Of a stretch of 9,956 bases of DNA, positions 6,330 to 9,956 are shown one piece after another. Under the pieces are notes generated by a model, which saw only the letters and a list, made by a program, of their open reading frames with translations, was not told where the DNA came from and searched no databases. Numbering within the stretch: the stretch's first letter is position 1; every line of letters begins with the position of its first letter. The position numbers were made by a program, and so were the translations under genes. Source of the DNA: an uncultured Oscillospiraceae bacterium (GTDB lineage: Bacteria; Bacillota; Clostridia; UBA1212; SIG427); the NCBI GenBank assembly GCA_902465325.1, contig CABQMV010000078.1:1-9956 (forward strand). The letters are read 5' to 3'.

Positions 6330-6770
6330 ATGGCTGATATTTTCTGGGAACCCTATATTGCTACACGCACACCAAGCGCAAGCTCAAAAGTACCGCAGGT
6401 CACCCTTAGCATGACCAGCGGACGTATCTCCTTTAACATTGCTGTCTGTGAACTGATTCCAAACCTTTATAAGTACAAGTACGCAGAAATTTACCGCGGA
6501 ATGGTAGACAAGACCTTCAAAAAAATATGCATTAAATTTACCAATGAACGGACGGTAAAGAGCCTGCCTTTATCACGGAAAAAGTATAAGAACAGCTTTG
6601 CCGGCGGGATGGTACTGCACTCAAAATCCTTAATCAGAGATATCTATCGAACAGCCTCCCATCTGCCGGATACAAGCCACTTTTTGATTGAGGCTCTTCC
6701 CTGTGAAGAAAATAACCGAATTGTCTTTGACATTGAAACCTCTCTTCTCGCAGCCGGAGTAAATTCATAA
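6330..6770 (+). CDS. Unrecognised 146-aa protein
   Basis: The ATG at 6330 follows GAGGAAGGA at good spacing and a perfect promoter. The frame is open back to 6186, but that stretch contains the promoter, so it is not coding. The product is basic, soluble and probably beta-rich, with no signal peptide or membrane segment. Visible blocks are an N-terminal MADIFWEPYIATRTP, a strand-like VPQVTLSMTSGRISFNIAVCELIP (split at residues 21-44), a Lys/Arg-rich middle (KTFKKICIKFTNERT, 61-75, and LSRKKYK, 81-87) and an acidic C-terminal third (FLIEALPCEENN, FDIETSLLAAG). Three Cys are scattered (40, 67, 125) without a metal-binding pattern. I recognise no family. It is a single-gene unit between its own promoter and a terminator. 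The good ribosome binding site, promoter and terminator make a real gene likely; function is unknown. Confidence 0.8.
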   Translation: MADIFWEPYIATRTPSASSKVPQVTLSMTSGRISFNIAVCELIPNLYKYKYAEIYRGMVDKTFKKICIKFTNERTVKSLPLSRKKYKNSFAGGMVLHSKSLIRDIYRTASHLPDTSHFLIEALPCEENNRIVFDIETSLLAAGVNS

Positions 6771-6802
6771 AAAGATCATCCCTATACGCTTAAACAGCTC
6801 AA

Positions 6803-6841
6803 AAAAGGGCCGCGCAGTTCATCGACTGTACGGCCCTTTTT
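6803..6841. terminator. Bidirectional terminator between convergent genes
   Basis: AAAAGGGCCG (6803-6812) pairs with CGGCCCTTTT (6831-6840). An inner CAGT/ACTG pairing (6815-6818 and 6825-6828) extends the stem beyond a small internal loop. T and A runs flank the two sides, so it can stop the 146-aa gene on the plus strand and the dockerin gene on the minus strand. Confidence 0.9.
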
Positions 6842-6871
6842 ATCGGTATATGATTGCCAGCTATTCTGCTG

Positions 6872-9805
6872 CTATTCCTGTACCACCCGGAACGTCCTGG
6901 CTGCGCCCTGCTCTCCCATATCTACAATAAAGGAAAAGCCATACGTATTGTCCTCATTGTAATGAACAGCGTACCCATCGTATCCTTTTACAGAATTATC
7001 GTACGGAATCCACCGCCCCCCTACATACTCTTCGATTGCTGGTTTCTTATCTGATGCAAAGCCGTTTACCTGCACAGCATTATTGTTTGCGCTGCCGGAA
7101 ACAGTAAACTGAGCTTTCCCCTGTTCCGCATTGACAACTGCCATAAACGGAACCTCTTCCACACTGCCGGAAGCAGCAGTAACCGTCATGGGATTCACAA
7201 CTGTATCCTGATAAACCTGAACAGCGTTATCATAATCTGTCTGCAGCGGATCTCCATAGGGCAGCAGAACAAAGTTTACTTTAATCGTATCGCCTTTTTG
7301 GAAGGAAATCTTCCTGGTATCCAGCGTCAAGCACATACTATAGTTGCTGAGCACCTTTGCGCACACGCCTCCGTCCCATTTCTCCCCGCCGTTTGCAGTA
7401 ACATCAACATCCTTCACAATAACAGCCATATTCTCTGTATCTTTGTTGGTATTGGTGTAAAAGGTAAAATACGAACCGTCCTTGTTCAGCGAATAGGTAT
7501 TGTTCTGACTTGCCGGCACCTCTTGGGCTACGCCGTCCGCATCCAGAAAGGCCGCATTTGCATAGGTCCCCATTGTGGTATTATAAGTAAACAGCTGCAG
7601 CTGGTTCCTTATATTGTTATACTCAATATCCTTTAAAAACTTTATTTCCAAAGTATAATAGTTCCTGGTTTCATCTGTATGGGGAAATTCCAAATGAGTC
7701 AGCGTATACTCGTAATCACCGTCATCCGCCACATACGAAAGCTTCATTTTACCATAAGTAGGCCCTGCAGATAGAATTTCAATGTCACCGGTAAATTCAG
7801 AATCCATCCTGTGGTTGCTCTGAGAAACTAAGTAGAAATTTCCCGCGTGATTATACTGGGGCTGAGACTCCCAAATATCCCCGCTGCATCCTCGGAAATC
7901 CGCTACAATCTTACCGTCCTTGGCGCCGCCGCCAAAGGGAGTCAGGCAGGTTGTCTCAGAAACATTGGTAGACATATGGATATACATATAATAATATTGG
8001 ATCGACGATATCTGCTGCAGCGGATAAGCTCCCCAATTCAGCCAAAGACAGGTAGGAATACAGGTGATCGGCTCATTGGCTTCTAGATACAGAGGGAAAA
8101 TGGCATCTCCATAAGCAAGATCGGAAGGATCATACCCAACATCATCTCCGCTGAAATTCTTACAAACCTCTGCAGGAATGGCTACAACTGCACCCTCCTG
8201 GTTTCTGACCACCGAACATGCCAGGAAACCGGCCTTGCTGTTCACCTGAACATAGAGAGGCCGCTCATGTCCGTCATTGGATACCGTAATATTCAGCTCA
8301 GAATATTTATTGGTATTTTCCGGGGTTATTTTACCGATATTGTTAATATTGGCGGAAATCTTATACAGTCCGCTATTGCTGTCATATCCAATACTGGTAA
8401 TGCCTTTCACGTTTTCTGTACTGTTTACTGTGATCTCTGCCGGATTCCTTTCCAAATAGGCGGCTTCCTCTACGCCAGCAAAGTCGTGGGTAAAGTCATT
8501 GTAAAGCTGAATGGTCATATAGTAATTGGTATCTGCCGAAAGCTCCGTAAGCTGCGTACTGCTGCGAATCACATATACACCGTTTTCCAACGAAACCGTC
8601 ACAGAATCACAGATACAGTCCTTGGCATAAATAAGGCCAACCACACCGGCATTCTTTATGTCAAAAGCCACATACTCCACAGAAGTTTCATCGTAGTCCG
8701 AAAGGTCTGTATGTACCCCATTCTTGTCTGCAATCTGCAGCTTATTGACTGTGGAGCTGTCAATTCTCAGCTCATTTCCCAATACATACGCTTTGTCCGC
8801 CTTCAGCGCAGTATCAATAATCAGACGGTTTGTTACCCGAAGGCTGCCAGGCAGCGTATGATAAATAAGGTCCAGGCGAGTTCCGCCATAGCCGTTAAAA
8901 TCTATATTTCTGAAATGTGTTTCGTAATAGTAATATCCATGGCGCAGGCTGGTCTGGGAGCCGGTCTCCATCGCATCCTTTCCGTCCCGTAAATAGGATA
9001 TCTTTCCACTATCATCCTGAAAATAAGGCTCAAAGCTATTGGTAAAATATACACCGCCGTCCTTATTGGCAAAAGACCGCACATTCTTTGTGCCTTCACC
9101 CACAATTCCCTGTACCAGCTTCATGGTATTGTTTTCAATCACATAAGCATTGCGTTCACTGGTCTCATAATAATTTTTAATCTGATTCTTCACCTGATTG
9201 GCATATTCTACAGAATTGCCCATAGAGTTGGGGTTAGCCGTGGGCTTGATCTCCTCCGCCGGCTCTACCTCCGGCAGCGGGCTGTACAGACTCCCTGTAC
9301 CCGCTATGTGCTTCTTGATCCTCACATAGTCCACAGACGTGATCTTTCCATCCTCTACAATGTCTGCCGCTTCAAAATACGCGCCTTCCAACTCCGTAAT
9401 CCCCGAAAACACTCTCTTGATCCGCAGATAGTCTATGCTGCTGACCCTTCCGTCTCCCGATACGTCTCCCTTTACCACCGTCTCCAGCGTCTTATTGGTC
9501 ACTCCATACTGTATCAGGGAAAGCTTGTACCCCGTCCCTACTGTATCTGTCTCCCCGCACTGTACGCCGGTATGGTTCTTCAGCCAGGTATCTGAGGGGT
9601 CCGCCAGCCTCTCGGTCACCACAGCCGCCTGACTCCTCTCCGGTATCCCTATAATATAGGCTTCATCCTTTACAGTAAGGCCGCTGTCTTCCAAAAAAGC
9701 GATTTCACTTCTCCGGGCGCTTACTGCTGTCACAGACATCAGACACAGCACCAGCAGCAGACTCCAGAAAAGGATCCCCTTTACCCTGCATCGTTTTACA
9801 CTCAT
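6872..9805 (-). CDS. Secreted dockerin-containing protein with a large unassigned region
   Basis: The 977-aa product starts with a clear signal peptide (basic VKRCRVKG, hydrophobic core, likely cut after VSA at residue 30). Residues about 40-110 form a small domain of the kind often found before dockerins. Residues 110-170 are a type I dockerin with two Ca-binding repeats: D114/S116/D118/D125, then D148/D152/D159, each followed by a Y-x-R-I-K-x helix. The second repeat has Val150 where Asn/Asp/Ser is usual. A Pro/Glu linker (about 171-195) leads to about 780 residues that look beta-rich, with many aromatic and Asn residues; I cannot assign them to a family or find a catalytic site. No sortase motif, SLH domain or C-terminal anchor is present, so the dockerin is the only visible tether. 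GGAGG sits at good spacing before the ATG. It may bind or degrade polysaccharide, but that is a guess. Confidence 0.88.
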   Translation of the reverse strand: MSVKRCRVKGILFWSLLLVLCLMSVTAVSARRSEIAFLEDSGLTVKDEAYIIGIPERSQAAVVTERLADPSDTWLKNHTGVQCGETDTVGTGYKLSLIQYGVTNKTLETVVKGDVSGDGRVSSIDYLRIKRVFSGITELEGAYFEAADIVEDGKITSVDYVRIKKHIAGTGSLYSPLPEVEPAEEIKPTANPNSMGNSVEYANQVKNQIKNYYETSERNAYVIENNTMKLVQGIVGEGTKNVRSFANKDGGVYFTNSFEPYFQDDSGKISYLRDGKDAMETGSQTSLRHGYYYYETHFRNIDFNGYGGTRLDLIYHTLPGSLRVTNRLIIDTALKADKAYVLGNELRIDSSTVNKLQIADKNGVHTDLSDYDETSVEYVAFDIKNAGVVGLIYAKDCICDSVTVSLENGVYVIRSSTQLTELSADTNYYMTIQLYNDFTHDFAGVEEAAYLERNPAEITVNSTENVKGITSIGYDSNSGLYKISANINNIGKITPENTNKYSELNITVSNDGHERPLYVQVNSKAGFLACSVVRNQEGAVVAIPAEVCKNFSGDDVGYDPSDLAYGDAIFPLYLEANEPITCIPTCLWLNWGAYPLQQISSIQYYYMYIHMSTNVSETTCLTPFGGGAKDGKIVADFRGCSGDIWESQPQYNHAGNFYLVSQSNHRMDSEFTGDIEILSAGPTYGKMKLSYVADDGDYEYTLTHLEFPHTDETRNYYTLEIKFLKDIEYNNIRNQLQLFTYNTTMGTYANAAFLDADGVAQEVPASQNNTYSLNKDGSYFTFYTNTNKDTENMAVIVKDVDVTANGGEKWDGGVCAKVLSNYSMCLTLDTRKISFQKGDTIKVNFVLLPYGDPLQTDYDNAVQVYQDTVVNPMTVTAASGSVEEVPFMAVVNAEQGKAQFTVSGSANNNAVQVNGFASDKKPAIEEYVGGRWIPYDNSVKGYDGYAVHYNEDNTYGFSFIVDMGEQGAARTFRVVQE

Positions 9806-9831
9806 TTTAAACCTCCAATGAACTCTATTTT

Positions 9832-9860
9832 CTTATTTGTAACAACTCTGATTATCTCAA
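9832..9860 (-). promoter_or_regulatory. Possible promoter of the dockerin gene
   Basis: On the minus strand TTGAGA (9860-9855), a 17-bp spacer and AATAAG (9837-9832) would start transcription near 9825, close to the GGAGG at 9815-9811. The -10 is weak. An alternative GATAAT (9856-9851) has no -35 at proper spacing; the nearest, TTGCCC, is 20 bp away. The true promoter could also depend on an activator. Confidence 0.3.
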
Positions 9861-9905
9861 AAAAGCCTGTAAATACGGGCAAATCACGGGATAGGGACAC
9901 TGAAT

Positions 9906-9953
9906 TTACTACCAAATTACTACTTTTGGAAAAAGCCTCGACACGCTTACTAC
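9906..9953 (-). repeat. Three phased TTACTAC direct repeats upstream of the dockerin gene
   Basis: TTACTAC on the plus strand (GTAGTAA in gene sense) occurs at 9906-9912, 9917-9923 and 9947-9953. The last two extend to TTACTACTT. Starts are 11 and 30 bp apart, close to one and three helical turns, as expected for sites read from one face of the DNA. More copies may lie beyond the window edge. Confidence 0.5.
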
Positions 9954-9956
9954 TTC

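Noticed and set aside
8267..8992. Plus-strand open frame of 241 codons
   Set aside because: It lies wholly inside the dockerin gene on the opposite strand, with no ribosome binding site or recognisable protein features.
9740..9760. Possible lipoprotein signal around Cys21 of the dockerin protein
   Set aside because: The residue before Cys is Leu instead of Gly/Ala/Ser, and a normal signal peptidase I site (VSA) follows at residue 30.
9864..9890. Possible catabolite-repression (cre) site upstream of the dockerin gene
   Set aside because: TGTAAATACGGGCA only partly resembles cre; the central CG is displaced.

Overview
The window looks like chromosomal DNA of a gut-type Clostridia, most likely Lachnospiraceae. 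This rests on strong AGGAGG-type ribosome binding sites, sigma-A promoters with 17-bp spacers, short intrinsic terminators, an HflX with a long N-terminal extension of the type I associate with clostridia, and a secreted dockerin protein. These are family-level impressions. No rRNA, tRNA, insertion sequence, phage gene or CRISPR array is visible.

Layout, left to right. Bases 2-316 (+) hold the 3' end of a small DUF4190-type membrane protein gene, followed by a bidirectional terminator. Bases 358-4001 are a minus-strand block: hflX (GTPase with an N-terminal JAMM-like domain), yigZ (IMPACT family, joined to hflX by a TAATG overlap), yebC with its own promoter, and a DUF2752 membrane-protein gene. 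The DUF2752 gene starts inside the end of yebC and is broken by a frameshift. A 140-bp divergent region (4002-4141) holds two good promoters and a perfect 9-5-9 inverted repeat between them. Bases 4142-6100 (+) encode a cytoplasmic 652-aa protein resembling GH20/GH67-type glycoside hydrolases, followed by a terminator and a second long hairpin. Bases 6330-6770 (+) encode an unrecognised 146-aa protein behind a perfect TTGACA-17-TATAAT promoter. A shared terminator at about 6803-6841 separates it from a convergent 977-aa secreted protein (6872-9805, -). That protein has a signal peptide, an N-terminal dockerin and about 780 residues I cannot assign. Its upstream region carries three phased TTACTAC repeats.

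How the genes may work together. HflX (splits stalled ribosomes), YigZ (IMPACT family, whose eukaryotic relatives act on translation-stress signalling) and YebC (relieves stalling during translation) form a plausible translation-stress neighbourhood. The right half looks like carbohydrate-related accessory genes, one cytoplasmic and one secreted, but each has its own signals and no shared operon is visible.

No complete new defence or mobile system is evident. The best leads are the JAMM-HflX fusion, the divergent-promoter palindrome, the uncharacterised dockerin protein, the 146-aa orphan with its unusual upstream region, and the decayed DUF2752 gene.
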